Assembly (NCBI GenBank): GCA_052388025.1
Contig: JBQTIP010000198.1
Span: forward strand, 1-26,735
Length of the DNA: 26,735 nt
DNA from: JBQTIP01 sp052388025
GTDB taxonomy: Bacteria; Actinomycetota; UBA4738; HRBIN12
Reading direction: 5' to 3'
Shown here piece by piece: positions 15,191 to 22,197 of the stretch (its first letter is position 1; each line of letters begins with the position of its first letter). Below the pieces are notes generated by a model, which had not been told where the DNA came from, searched no databases, and saw only the letters and a program-made list of their open reading frames with translations. The position numbers and the translations under genes were made by a program.

Positions 15191-15682
15191 ATGTTCATCC
15201 GGTACTTCCTCCAGTTGCAGCTCCCGTTCGAAGACGTGGGGCGGGCCCTGCTGTCGTCTCCGGAGGAATGGCTGCCCGGCCTTCTTCGAGAGGCCGAGGA
15301 CCGGGGCGACAGGCTGCTCGCGGAGGTCGGATTCGGGACGGACGGCCGCCGGATCAAGAAGCGCGTCGAGATCACGATGGAGACGCCCATCCGGATAACC
15401 TCGAAGACGATCCTCCCCATCACGTGGCGGGCGACCGGCGCGTCCCGTCTCTTTCCGTCGCTCGACGCGGACATCGAGGTCGCCGTGCTGGGGCCCTCCC
15501 AGACGCAGCTGTCGATCAGCGCGCGGTACCGACCGCCGCTCGGAGCCCTCGGCAAGGCCATCGACCGGGCGCTGCTACACCGGGTGGCGGAGGCGACCGT
15601 CAAGGACTTCCTCGACCGGGTGGGCGAGGCGCTGCAGGACCGCGTGGACGAGCGCGGGCGATCGGTCGAGGCCGACGCCTGA
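15191..15682 (+). CDS. Conserved-looking 163-residue protein, SRPBCC-like fold possible
   Basis: A 163-residue soluble protein without signal peptide or membrane helix. The pattern of an N-terminal strand (FIRYFLQLQLPFEDVGRAL), a short helix (PEEWLPGLLREAE), a row of beta strands (KKRVEITMETPIRITSKTIL; ADIEVAVLGPSQTQLSISAR) and a long C-terminal helix (VAEATVKDFLDRVGEAL) is what START/SRPBCC proteins look like, but no family signature is clear. No Shine-Dalgarno precedes ATG 15191, so the message may be leaderless. It ends 25 bases before the DevR-like gene and is probably co-transcribed with it. Function unknown. Confidence 0.65.
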   Translation: MFIRYFLQLQLPFEDVGRALLSSPEEWLPGLLREAEDRGDRLLAEVGFGTDGRRIKKRVEITMETPIRITSKTILPITWRATGASRLFPSLDADIEVAVLGPSQTQLSISARYRPPLGALGKAIDRALLHRVAEATVKDFLDRVGEALQDRVDERGRSVEADA

Positions 15683-15707
15683 TCCCGCACGGGCTACCAT
15701 CTGTGCG

Positions 15708-16367
15708 ATGGGTGAGATGCCGCTTCGGGTGATGCTGGTCGACGACCACGAGGTCGTCCGTGCCGGCGTCAAGGCGTTGCTCCAGTCGACCGACGACATC
15801 ATCGTCACGGCCGAGGCCGGCTCGGTGCGGGAGGCGATCGACGAGGCGGACCGATCGAGGCCCGACGTCGTGGTCATGGACGTCCGGCTGATCGACGGGA
15901 GCGGGATCGAGGCGACGAGGGAGATCCGGGCCCGCCATCCGAAGACGCGGGTCATCATGCTCACTACGTTCGCCGACGACGAGGCCCTGTTCGCCTCGAT
16001 CATGGCCGGCGCGTCGGGCTACGTTCTGAAACAGGTCAAGAGCGGGGAGCTCGTCCGCGCCATCCGGACCGTCGGCAAAGGCGAGAGCCTCCTCGATCCG
16101 GCGGTGACGAGCGCGGTCCTCGACCGTCTCCGCAAGGGGAAGCACCTGCTGAAGGATGAGAAGCTGGCGCGGCTGTCTCCACAGGAAGAGCGGATCGTAT
16201 CGCTCGTCGCCGACGGGAAGACCAACAGGGAGATCGGCGAGGAGCTCCGCCTTGCGGAGAAGACCGTCAAGAACTACGTCTCGAGCATCCTGTCGAAGCT
16301 CGAGGTCGCCCGCCGTGCCGAGGCCGCGGCGTACCTCGCCAGGCACACCACCACACCCGGCGCCTGA
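15708..16367 (+). CDS. devR-like: DevR/DosR-like NarL-family response regulator
   Basis: A 219-residue two-domain regulator. The receiver has the acid pair D12/D13, phosphoacceptor D58 (VVVMDVRLIDGSG), T86/T87 and K108. The C-terminal LuxR/NarL helix-turn-helix (about 155-210) reads LSPQEERIVSLVADGKTN and LAEKTVKNYVSSILSKLEV. K185, K188 and N189 fall where DevR uses K179, K182 and N183 to contact DNA. The AEKTVKNYVS core is identical to my memory of DevR. It is the likely partner of the DevS-like kinase at 11721, though the two are separated by the oxidase operon. The start may be ATG 15708 or ATG 15717; the latter has GGTGAG just upstream. Confidence 0.88.
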   Translation: MGEMPLRVMLVDDHEVVRAGVKALLQSTDDIIVTAEAGSVREAIDEADRSRPDVVVMDVRLIDGSGIEATREIRARHPKTRVIMLTTFADDEALFASIMAGASGYVLKQVKSGELVRAIRTVGKGESLLDPAVTSAVLDRLRKGKHLLKDEKLARLSPQEERIVSLVADGKTNREIGEELRLAEKTVKNYVSSILSKLEVARRAEAAAYLARHTTTPGA

Positions 16368-16385
16368 GCCTCAAGCAGCGCGCTC

Positions 16386-16423
16386 CCGGACGGCGAGTGG
16401 CGAACCTCACGCCGCGCGCGGCG
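16386..16423. terminator. GC-rich inverted repeats in a convergent gap
   Basis: The 57-base gap between the converging regulator and SRPBCC genes holds GGCGAGTG ... CACGCC and a perfect 14-base palindrome CGCCGCGCGCGGCG (16410-16423). They may stop transcription from both sides; no T-run. Confidence 0.3.
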
Positions 16424-16424
16424 C

Positions 16425-17015
16425 TCAGTCCCGCCGGCTTCGCGCCGCGGCCCGCTGCTCGGCGGCTGCCTTGATCTGCTCCATGGACGCGGCAACCGTC
16501 CGGACCCACACCTTCGCGACCTGCCCGCCGTAGAGACGCCCGAGGAACCAGAGGTCGGCGCCGAGCTCCCCCTCGTACGCGAGCTCGGTTCCCCCCTCGG
16601 CCTCGCGGAGGAGGAAGGACTCCACGACATGCGGAACCGGGCCGCGTAGCAGCCGGAACCCCACGCGCTCGGGCGGCTCGAACATCACCGACTCGACCGT
16701 CACGGTGACGAACCCTCGGACCTTCGTTCGGTGCGCCGCGACCACCATTCGCTCGCTTCGCTCGAGGACTTCGAGCTTCTCGCGGAGCTCCCGAGGGGTG
16801 CGGCCGAGGTACGGCGCCGAGATCTGCTCGAAGACGAGCTCCCGGGGCGCCGCGATCGTGACCGAGAGCGGCCCGAGCGGGTGGACGCTCCGGCCGACGC
16901 CCAGGTCGATGGTGAGGGAGCCGCGGATCATCAGCGCGTAGAGCCAGCCGGTGCCCACGATCACGGCGGCGGCAAGCCCGATCAGTCCCCAGGCCACTCC
17001 GGAGATCGCCAGCAT
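16425..17015 (-). CDS. Membrane-anchored SRPBCC (polyketide-cyclase-like) protein
   Basis: A 196-residue protein with an N-terminal membrane helix (about 5-30, SGVAWGLIGLAAAVIVGTGW) and a soluble SRPBCC-type domain: LSVTIAAPRELVFEQISAPY is the family opening (membrane of the ligand cavity), followed by VVVAAHRT-like strands, a VMFEPPERVGFRLLRGPVPHV segment and a long C-terminal helix (YGGQVAKVWVRTVAASMEQI). The ligand is unknown. ATG 17015 lies nine bases after the CcdA stop, so it is the last gene of the sigma-factor operon. Confidence 0.72.
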   Translation of the reverse strand: MLAISGVAWGLIGLAAAVIVGTGWLYALMIRGSLTIDLGVGRSVHPLGPLSVTIAAPRELVFEQISAPYLGRTPRELREKLEVLERSERMVVAAHRTKVRGFVTVTVESVMFEPPERVGFRLLRGPVPHVVESFLLREAEGGTELAYEGELGADLWFLGRLYGGQVAKVWVRTVAASMEQIKAAAEQRAAARSRRD

Positions 17016-17024
17016 TGCGGCCCC

Positions 17025-17774
17025 TCAGATCGGCGGCTCGAACCGGTTGACCAGTCGGAGCAGGGGCGCTAGCAGCCGGACCCACAGGCCCGAGACGAGC
17101 AGCAGCCCCACGGTCACCATCACGGTCCCCGACACGCCCGCGATCCAATGGTAGTTCTGCTTCAGGACGTCGAGGCCTCGCACCAGCCGGCTCACGCCCA
17201 GACCGACGAGCAGGAACGGGAGTCCGAGCCCGAGCGAGTAGCTGAACAGGAGGATCGCGCCTTCGATGGACCCGCCCTGCGCGCTCGCGATGCCGAGGAT
17301 ACCGGCCAGGACCGGGCCGATGCACGGCGTCCACCCCGCCGCGAACGCCATGCCGAGCGGGAAGGCCGTCGCCTTCCCCGGGGCGATCCGCGACAGGAAC
17401 GGCCGTCGCTCCACGTACAGCCCGGGCCATCCGAGCCGGAGCGCGTACAGGATCATCACCACGCCGAAGGCGACGACGATCAGCCCGGCCACTCGAATGC
17501 CGACCGGGGAGCGGACGATCGGTAGCAGCGCGCCGGCGAAGGCGCCCAGCGCCGTGAAGACGACCGCGAACCCCCCCACGAACAGGAGGATGGGCGCCAG
17601 CGGGCGCGAGGTGTGGGTGGCACGATCCCCGCCGCCCGTCCCCGAGACGAACGACAGGTACCCAGGCACGAGCGGCAGCACGCACGGCGACGCGAACGAC
17701 ACGACCCCGGCCGCGAAGGCGAGCGCCGGGGCCCACCAGGCCGCGAGGCCCGTCTCGACAAAGCTCGCGATCAC
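17025..17774 (-). CDS. ccdA: CcdA/DsbD-like thiol-electron membrane transporter
   Basis: A 249-residue protein with six predicted membrane helices, the size of CcdA. It passes reducing equivalents from cytoplasmic thioredoxin to thiol proteins outside the membrane. The redox pair is visible: C31 in SFASPCVLPLVPGYLSF and C151 in GWTPCIGPVLAGIL, each in the conserved Pro-flanked setting. It is encoded just after the TlpA-like thioredoxin, its natural electron acceptor. GTG 17774 has GAGGGG upstream, and overlaps the stop of the MerT-like frame as GTGA. No cytochrome c genes are in the window, so a cytochrome maturation role is not supported locally. Confidence 0.88.
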   Translation of the reverse strand: MIASFVETGLAAWWAPALAFAAGVVSFASPCVLPLVPGYLSFVSGTGGGDRATHTSRPLAPILLFVGGFAVVFTALGAFAGALLPIVRSPVGIRVAGLIVVAFGVVMILYALRLGWPGLYVERRPFLSRIAPGKATAFPLGMAFAAGWTPCIGPVLAGILGIASAQGGSIEGAILLFSYSLGLGLPFLLVGLGVSRLVRGLDVLKQNYHWIAGVSGTVMVTVGLLLVSGLWVRLLAPLLRLVNRFEPPI

Positions 17775-18063
17775 GGTGAGCGCCCCTCTAGAGCCGCTCG
17801 ATCAGCCCCGCGATCACGAACGGTCCGCCGCCTCCGCTGGAGGACCCCGGCGCTGGCGAGGGCGACGAGCCCGCCGATCACGAACAAAAGCGGCCGGTAT
17901 CGCCTCATGGCGAGGAGAAATGAGCCCGCTCCCGCCCCGGTCGCCAGACCGACGGCGGGGCCGATGCAGCACGTCGCGCTCCGATCAGCCCGCCCGTGAG
18001 CCCGGCCAGCACGGCCGGGCGGGACCGGGCCGGCGCCTCGATCGATGGATCAGGCCGAGACAC
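17771..18063 (-). pseudogene. MerT-like small membrane protein, frameshifted
   Basis: From GTG at 18063, 14 bases inside the TlpA gene end, the frame reads SRPDPSIEAPARSRPAVLAG then LTGGLIGA. A one-base shift near 17975 is needed to continue as TCCIGPAVGLATGAGAGSF, then LLAMRRYRPLLFVIGGLVAL. The paired Cys followed about 22 residues later by YRP resembles mercuric transporter MerT (CC ... PYRPYF). The second frame ends in TGA overlapping the CcdA GTG start, as coupled genes do. I infer a small metal or thiol transporter gene broken by one deletion, or intact with a base-calling error. MerT homology is suggestive only. Confidence 0.5.
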
Positions 18064-18676
18064 CGAGATGCTCCCCGATGAGCTGCTTGAGGCTGGCGGG
18101 ATCCAGGGCTCCGACCTGGATGTAGGCGATCCTGCCTCCCGGCTCGATGAACAGCGTCGTCGGCATCCCCGTCGTCCCGACCGCGTTGAAGAACGCCCCC
18201 TGCTGGTCGAAGCCCGCCGGATACGTGATCCCGGTCTCGTGTGCGAGGTCGATGCTCGCCCCCCTGGCGTCGGATTGCGAGACGCCGAGGAACACGACCC
18301 GGTCGCCCAGCTCCTGGTGGACCTGCTCGAAGCCGGGCATCTCCGCGATGCAGTTCGGGCACCAAGATGCGAAGAAGTTGAGCACCATCGGCCTATCGCT
18401 GAACTGCGCGTAGTTGATCGTTCCGCCCCCCTCGAGCTTCGGCAGCGTGAGCCGGTCGATCCTTCCCCCGGCGCGAAAGTCGCCCGCGAAGCCCACCCCG
18501 CCCGAGCCCGTGCGCACGATGTAGAGGCCGAGCCCGACGACGGCCGCGAGGACGGCGAAGGCGACCGACGTGGTCCGCACCCGCCGGACCCGGGCCCGGC
18601 GTCGCAACGCCCGCTCCCGAACGAGCTTCGCCGCCTCGCGCCTGGCCCTCTTGCTCGCCGCGTTCGCCTGAGACAC
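18050..18676 (-). CDS. TlpA/ResA-like membrane-anchored thioredoxin
   Basis: A 208-residue protein. A very basic cytoplasmic N-terminus (about 1-34) precedes one membrane helix (about 35-54, TTSVAFAVLAAVVGLGLYIV). The extracytoplasmic thioredoxin domain starts near 75 (RLTLPKLEGGG). The active site is WCPNC (C106, C109) in VLNFFASWCPNCIAEMP, and the cis-proline loop is TGMPTTLFIEPGG. GTG 18676 has AAGGAG about 10 bases upstream; the frame further upstream belongs to antisense of the anti-sigma gene. It should reduce or oxidise cysteines outside the membrane with electrons delivered by CcdA, encoded downstream. The 26-base gap behind the anti-sigma gene places it in the sigma operon. Confidence 0.9.
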   Translation of the reverse strand: MSQANAASKRARREAAKLVRERALRRRARVRRVRTTSVAFAVLAAVVGLGLYIVRTGSGGVGFAGDFRAGGRIDRLTLPKLEGGGTINYAQFSDRPMVLNFFASWCPNCIAEMPGFEQVHQELGDRVVFLGVSQSDARGASIDLAHETGITYPAGFDQQGAFFNAVGTTGMPTTLFIEPGGRIAYIQVGALDPASLKQLIGEHLGVSA

Positions 18677-18702
18677 CCGCTCAGTCTCCTTCCTCCCGAT
18701 CG

Positions 18703-19440
18703 TCAGGCGGCCGCCACGGCCACCGTCCCGCCATCGCCCGTCAGGGCCTCCTCGACCGCCCGCAGCAACGAGGGACGCTCCCCCACGAGCAGATAGGAGA
18801 CGGGACGGCTGCCGCACAGGAGCGCCAGCCCCCCGTCCCGCGCGTGCCATCCGCCGAGGGTGCCCGATTGCTCGGTCGCGTCCCTCGCCTGCGGGAACAC
18901 CGACGAACTCAGGAGCACGAGCACCTTGGCTCCGGACGCGTCCCGGTACGCGAACGCGTCGGCCTCGATCTCGCCTAGCGAGGCCCGCCCGCTCGACACG
19001 AGCTGCAGGCCGTCGGCACTGAGGTCGGGCGCCTCCCGGGCGGGCTCCAGCCCGAGGGTGGCGCCCGAGCGGTAGCTCGCGAGTGCGGCCTCGATGGCGA
19101 CAGGCTGCCGTTCCCCACGGAGCGAGGTCAGGCCCACCACCGTCCCGCCGACGAGGGTCACGAGGACCACGACCCCGAGGAAGGAGGGGAGGCGGCGTCG
19201 CGACCGGCTCTCCGAGAGCAATACCGCGGCGCGGACGTCGTCCCGGAGCCCCGGCGGCGCGAGCTCCCGAACGCGCTCCGCGATCCGCCGGCCCTCCCGT
19301 CCGACGCGCACCTCCCGCCAGCAGTCCTCGCACTCGAGGAGGTGGACCTCGAACCACCGGCGGGCGCGGCCGGACAACTCGCCCGAGACGTACGCGGCGG
19401 CGTGGCGTTCCGGATCGTGGGCCCTGCGGCGGCCGATCAC
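18703..19440 (-). CDS. Zinc-motif anti-sigma factor
   Basis: A 245-residue single-pass protein. The cytoplasmic domain carries the anti-sigma zinc motif H33, C37, C40 (HLLECEDC) after AAYVSGELSGRARR, the usual opening. A membrane helix lies at about 85-106 (LPSFLGVVVLVTLVGGTVVGL). The outer domain is not RskA-like and has a single Cys (LALLCGSRP). It should bind the sigma factor encoded immediately upstream, whose stop overlaps this ATG as ATGA. Because zinc anti-sigma factors with this motif are often thiol-sensitive and the operon encodes TlpA and CcdA, redox or metal sensing is a reasonable inference. Confidence 0.85.
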   Translation of the reverse strand: MIGRRRAHDPERHAAAYVSGELSGRARRWFEVHLLECEDCWREVRVGREGRRIAERVRELAPPGLRDDVRAAVLLSESRSRRRLPSFLGVVVLVTLVGGTVVGLTSLRGERQPVAIEAALASYRSGATLGLEPAREAPDLSADGLQLVSSGRASLGEIEADAFAYRDASGAKVLVLLSSSVFPQARDATEQSGTLGGWHARDGGLALLCGSRPVSYLLVGERPSLLRAVEEALTGDGGTVAVAAA

Positions 19441-19955
19441 GGCTCGAGCTCCTCGACCTCGGCTCTGAGCAGGGAGGCGAGCGCCCTCCGCCCTCGGTGC
19501 AGCCGCGACAGCACGGTGCCGCGGGGGGTCTGCATCACCTTCGCGGCCTCCATCGTGGTGAGCCCGGCCAGATCGACGAGGGCGATGGCGACCCGCTGCT
19601 CCTCCGGCAGCGCCAACATGGCCCGATACAGCGCTCCCCTGTCGATCGCGGCGATGGCTTCCCGTTCGATATCGATCCCCGCATCGACCCCGGCCACCTC
19701 CTCCAGCGGCATCTCACGGGGCCGGCGCGCGCGGTGCCGGAACGCCGAGCGTGCGATGTTCAGGCAGATCGTCGCGAGCCATGGCTCCACCTTGCGGGGG
19801 CGGCGGTGCTCGCCCCACGCCTTGAACGCGGCGAGGTAGGTCTCCTGGACGAGGTCCTCGGCGTCCTCGCTCCGTGGCACCACGCGGCGTGCGATGTTGT
19901 AGACCAGGTCCATGGCCGGAAGCGTCGCCCGCAGGAACTCCTCGTTGGCATCCAC
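19437..19955 (-). CDS. ECF sigma factor heading a TlpA/CcdA operon
   Basis: A roughly 172-residue ECF sigma factor. Region 2 reads MDLVYNIARRVVPRSEDAED then LVQETYLAAFKAW and EPWLATICLNIARS. Region 4 reads ALPEEQRVAIALVDLAGLTT and TPRGTVLSRLHRGRRAL. Start codons GTG 19955 and TTG 19967 are both possible and neither has a Shine-Dalgarno; the predicted promoter places transcription start near 19970, so the message is nearly leaderless. The long frame continuing upstream of 19967 is antisense to the lipoprotein gene. The promoter at 19976-20001 has the ECF shape, consistent with autoregulation. Confidence 0.88.
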   Translation of the reverse strand: MDANEEFLRATLPAMDLVYNIARRVVPRSEDAEDLVQETYLAAFKAWGEHRRPRKVEPWLATICLNIARSAFRHRARRPREMPLEEVAGVDAGIDIEREAIAAIDRGALYRAMLALPEEQRVAIALVDLAGLTTMEAAKVMQTPRGTVLSRLHRGRRALASLLRAEVEELEP

Positions 19956-19975
19956 CGATACGCTCAACCGGTTAG

Positions 19976-20001
19976 GACGCCCGAACCATCCACCTGATTC
20001 C
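19976..20001 (-). promoter_or_regulatory. ECF-type promoter for the sigma-factor operon
   Basis: On the minus strand, GGAATC (20001-19996) is followed by exactly 16 bases and CGTC (19979-19976), the -35/-10 form of ECF promoters (GGAAC-N16/17-CGTC). It faces away from an identical arrangement on the other strand. Confidence 0.65.
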
Positions 20002-20014
20002 CGGGTGGGAATCA
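19995..20014. repeat. Perfect inverted repeat holding both -35 boxes
   Basis: TGATTCCC-GGGT-GGGAATCA, 8-base arms and 4-base centre. Each arm contains the GGAATC -35 element of one of two divergent ECF promoters. Confidence 0.85.
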
Positions 20015-20033
20015 GAGGCACCGCTCGGGCGTC
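20008..20033 (+). promoter_or_regulatory. ECF-type promoter for the DUF3179 gene
   Basis: GGAATC (20008-20013), 16 bases, CGTC (20030-20033), mirror image of the sigma-operon promoter. Transcription should start near 20040, at or just before the GTG/ATG start codons at 20041/20044, giving a leaderless message. Confidence 0.65.
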
Positions 20034-20043
20034 CCACTGGGTG

Positions 20044-21231
20044 ATGAGAACGAGACACCGGGCTTCGTCACCGGTCCGAATGCCGTCGGGGATGGTCCTG
20101 CTCGCAGCCGGGGTCCTGTTCCTGGCCGCGTGTGCCCGGGCCGGGGGCCCTGCCGCGGTCGAATCCGGGGCCGCCGGCGCGACGCTTTCCCCGAGCGCGT
20201 CCGCGGCCGAGCAGCCCAATCCCCGGGTCGACCCGAACGAGATCCAGACGCTCCTCCCACCAGACGGCATCCCTGCGATCGACGACCCGGCCTTCCTGTC
20301 CCCCGCGGAGGCCGATTTCCTCGACCCTCGGGAGCCGGTCCTCGCCATCGAGCTGAACGGGGACGCGCGGGCTTATCCCGCCCAGATCATGACCTGGCAC
20401 GAGATCGTGAACGACACCGTCGGCGGGGTGCCGGTCGTCGTCACCTACTGCCCGCTCTGCAACACCGGGATCGGCTTCGAGCGCCCGACGGTCGACGGCG
20501 AGCTGCTGGATTTCGGGACCTCCGGCAAGCTGTACCGCTCGAACCTCGTGATGTACGACCGGCAGACGAACTCGCTCTGGCCCCAGGCCCTCGGCCGGGC
20601 CGTCCAGGGCCCCCTCCTCGGCATGGAGCTCGAGTGGGTGCCCGTGCAGCTCGTCTCGTGGGGCGACTGGCGCGCCGCTCACCCTGACGGCAAGGTGCTG
20701 TCGACCGAGACCGGATCCCAGCGCCCGTACGGCACGAACCCATACGAGAACTACGACGACCCCGATTCGTTCCCGTTCGCCTTCGATGGCGACCTCGACC
20801 CGCGGCTTCCCCCGAAGGCCCGCGTCGTCGGCGTGCAGATCGGAGACGACGTCGTCGCGTTCCCCTACGCGGAGCTCCGCGATGCCGTAGTAGGCGACTG
20901 GGCGGTCGTGGAGGAGCCCGTCGGCGGCCGGCCTCTCGTGGTCTTCTGGAAGGCGGGGACGGCGTCCGCCCTCGACGAGGCGAGCATCGCCGACTCCAGC
21001 GACGTCGGCGCCACCGGCACGTTCAGCCCCAGCGTCGACGGGCGGCGCCTGACGTTCCGCGCGGAGCGGGGCGGGATCGTCGACCTGGAGACCGGCAGCG
21101 TCTGGGACATCTTCGGGCTCTCGGTGGAGGGGCCGCTGGCCGGGAGCCAGCTCGATCGTGTGATCGCCACCGAGAGCTTCTGGTTCGACTGGGCGGCGTT
21201 CCATCCCGACACCCGGATCTTCGGGGCCTGA
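20044..21231 (+). CDS. DUF3179-domain lipoprotein
   Basis: A 395-residue exported protein. The signal peptide ends in the lipobox LAAC (lipid Cys30 from ATG 20044). The body is the DUF3179 domain: AYPAQIMTWHEIVNDTVGG, then VTYCPLCNTGIGFER with a CxxC at C136/C139, FGTSGKLYRSNLVMYDRQT, SLWPQALGRAVQGP and a C-terminal FWFDWAAFHPDT. The molecular role of this family is not known to me. GTG 20041 and ATG 20044 are in frame and adjacent; the ECF-type promoter ends about 10 bases upstream, so the message is probably leaderless. Divergence from the sigma/TlpA/CcdA operon with a mirrored promoter suggests its cysteines may be substrates of that thiol system (inference). Confidence 0.88.
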   Translation: MRTRHRASSPVRMPSGMVLLAAGVLFLAACARAGGPAAVESGAAGATLSPSASAAEQPNPRVDPNEIQTLLPPDGIPAIDDPAFLSPAEADFLDPREPVLAIELNGDARAYPAQIMTWHEIVNDTVGGVPVVVTYCPLCNTGIGFERPTVDGELLDFGTSGKLYRSNLVMYDRQTNSLWPQALGRAVQGPLLGMELEWVPVQLVSWGDWRAAHPDGKVLSTETGSQRPYGTNPYENYDDPDSFPFAFDGDLDPRLPPKARVVGVQIGDDVVAFPYAELRDAVVGDWAVVEEPVGGRPLVVFWKAGTASALDEASIADSSDVGATGTFSPSVDGRRLTFRAERGGIVDLETGSVWDIFGLSVEGPLAGSQLDRVIATESFWFDWAAFHPDTRIFGA

Positions 21232-21239
21232 GGCCCTAA

Positions 21240-21272
21240 AGGTCCCCACCGCTACCATCACCGGCGGGACCT
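21240..21272. terminator. Inverted repeat after DUF3179 gene
   Basis: AGGTCCC / GGGACCT perfect 7-base arms, with an inner CCG / CGG pair and a loop, nine bases past the stop codon. Converging genes end on both sides. No T-run. Confidence 0.5.
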
Positions 21273-21310
21273 CGGCCAGCGAAGACGAGCCGCCCCCGAT
21301 AGGTGGCCGC

Positions 21311-21589
21311 TCACAGATACCGAGGGTCCGGCGGCTCCCCCCCGGAGGGCCTTTGCGGTTCGGGAGTCGGAGGCTCCGACCGCTCGCTCGTCGTCGCGGC
21401 CGACCGAGCCTGCAGGGCGAGGTGGGCCCCCTGGAAGAGTCCTTCGAGCCAACCGAGGATCTCGGCGTGCGCGAGCGCCAGCTCTTCCGATCCTCCCAGC
21501 AGCCCACCTGGATGCGCGAAAGGGGCCGTCGCGGGGGGACCCCGGGGAGCTCGAGGCCGACCCAGACCTGCGATCAACGTCTTGGCCAT
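21311..21589 (-). CDS. Short Bpa/PafE-like proteasome-activator homologue
   Basis: A 92-residue protein whose centre reads LALAHAEILGWLEGLFQGAH, very close to the helix of mycobacterial Bpa/PafE (LRIAQAQLVGWLEGLFHGIQ). The tail is Pro-rich and ends in DPRYL, comparable to the C-terminal GQYL with which PafE docks onto the 20S proteasome. PafE (about 174 residues) has an extra N-terminal half forming the first helices of its four-helix bundle; here only the part from the PF segment onward is present. ATG 21589 has no clear Shine-Dalgarno and lies 29 bases after the DUF2231 stop. It may be a minimal activator, an adaptor or a degraded copy. Proteasome genes are not in the window. Confidence 0.65.
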   Translation of the reverse strand: MAKTLIAGLGRPRAPRGPPATAPFAHPGGLLGGSEELALAHAEILGWLEGLFQGAHLALQARSAATTSERSEPPTPEPQRPSGGEPPDPRYL

Positions 21590-21618
21590 CGCTAGGTGCT
21601 CGTGTCCGCGAACCCACG

Positions 21619-22128
21619 TTAGCGTTCCGTCGCGGTACTCACCCGCATCCCCATCTCGTAGACGAGGACGCCTCCCATCCACTGGCCGACGATGAGGACG
21701 GCGACGCCGATCGCGTCGAGAGCGACCCACAGGACGTCGGCCTCGGCCCGGTGGCGGCCGGACCACCGAACGGCGAAGTTCAGGGCGAAGATCGCGAGGG
21801 CCGCGAGCTGCAGGAGCATGTGCCTCGTTGCCCACCGGCGCTTGCGCGAGCCCGGCACCATCCCCCACCAGTCCACGAGCCCCGTGGTGACCGCGAACGC
21901 GGAGCCGACGAAGGCCCCGATCAAGAGCCACGTCGAGGCGAGCGGCGCCGCGGGGAACGTGCCGAGGCGGGAGAGCACGTCGAGCGCGAGCGCGCCGACG
22001 TAGAAAGCCGCGGGGAAGTGGACGAACATCGCGTGGCTCGGGTGGCCGAGGGGCTTACCCTGGACGACCTCCTTCAAGGTCCAGAAACGCTCCTCGCCGC
22101 TCGGCGAGCGATACCGGAGCAGTGACAC
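21619..22128 (-). CDS. DUF2231-type four-helix membrane protein
   Basis: A 169-residue membrane protein. GKPLGHPSHAMFVHFPAAFY is the hallmark opening of DUF2231, with His residues at the membrane surface. Four helices follow (FPAAFYVGALALDVL; LASTWLLIGAFVGSAFAVTT; MLLQLAALAIFALNFAV; ALDAIGVAVLIVGQWMGGVL), with GLVDWWG between helices 2 and 3. GTG 22128 (GGAG seven bases upstream) was preferred to TTG 22167, which would begin inside the terminator hairpin. Family function is unknown; the conserved His pairs have been taken as possible heme ligands. It precedes the Bpa-like gene. Confidence 0.82.
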   Translation of the reverse strand: MSLLRYRSPSGEERFWTLKEVVQGKPLGHPSHAMFVHFPAAFYVGALALDVLSRLGTFPAAPLASTWLLIGAFVGSAFAVTTGLVDWWGMVPGSRKRRWATRHMLLQLAALAIFALNFAVRWSGRHRAEADVLWVALDAIGVAVLIVGQWMGGVLVYEMGMRVSTATER

Positions 22129-22152
22129 GGCAGCTCCATCCGGAGAGGGAGA

Positions 22153-22186
22153 GGGAGCCCCCAGCAAGAAAGGGCCGGGGGCTCCC
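22153..22186. terminator. Strong inverted repeat between small gene and DUF2231
   Basis: GGGAGCCCCC / GGGGGCTCCC, perfect 10-base arms, 14-base loop, 11 bases past the stop of the 22198 gene. Probably ends that transcript and separates it from the DUF2231 gene. Confidence 0.65.
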
Positions 22187-22197
22187 CCCAGACCTCC

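Noticed and set aside
17788..17850. Alternative C-terminus GPFVIAGLIERL for the MerT-like gene, implying a second frameshift
   Set aside because: The other frame already ends in a TGA overlapping the CcdA start, so a second shift is not needed.
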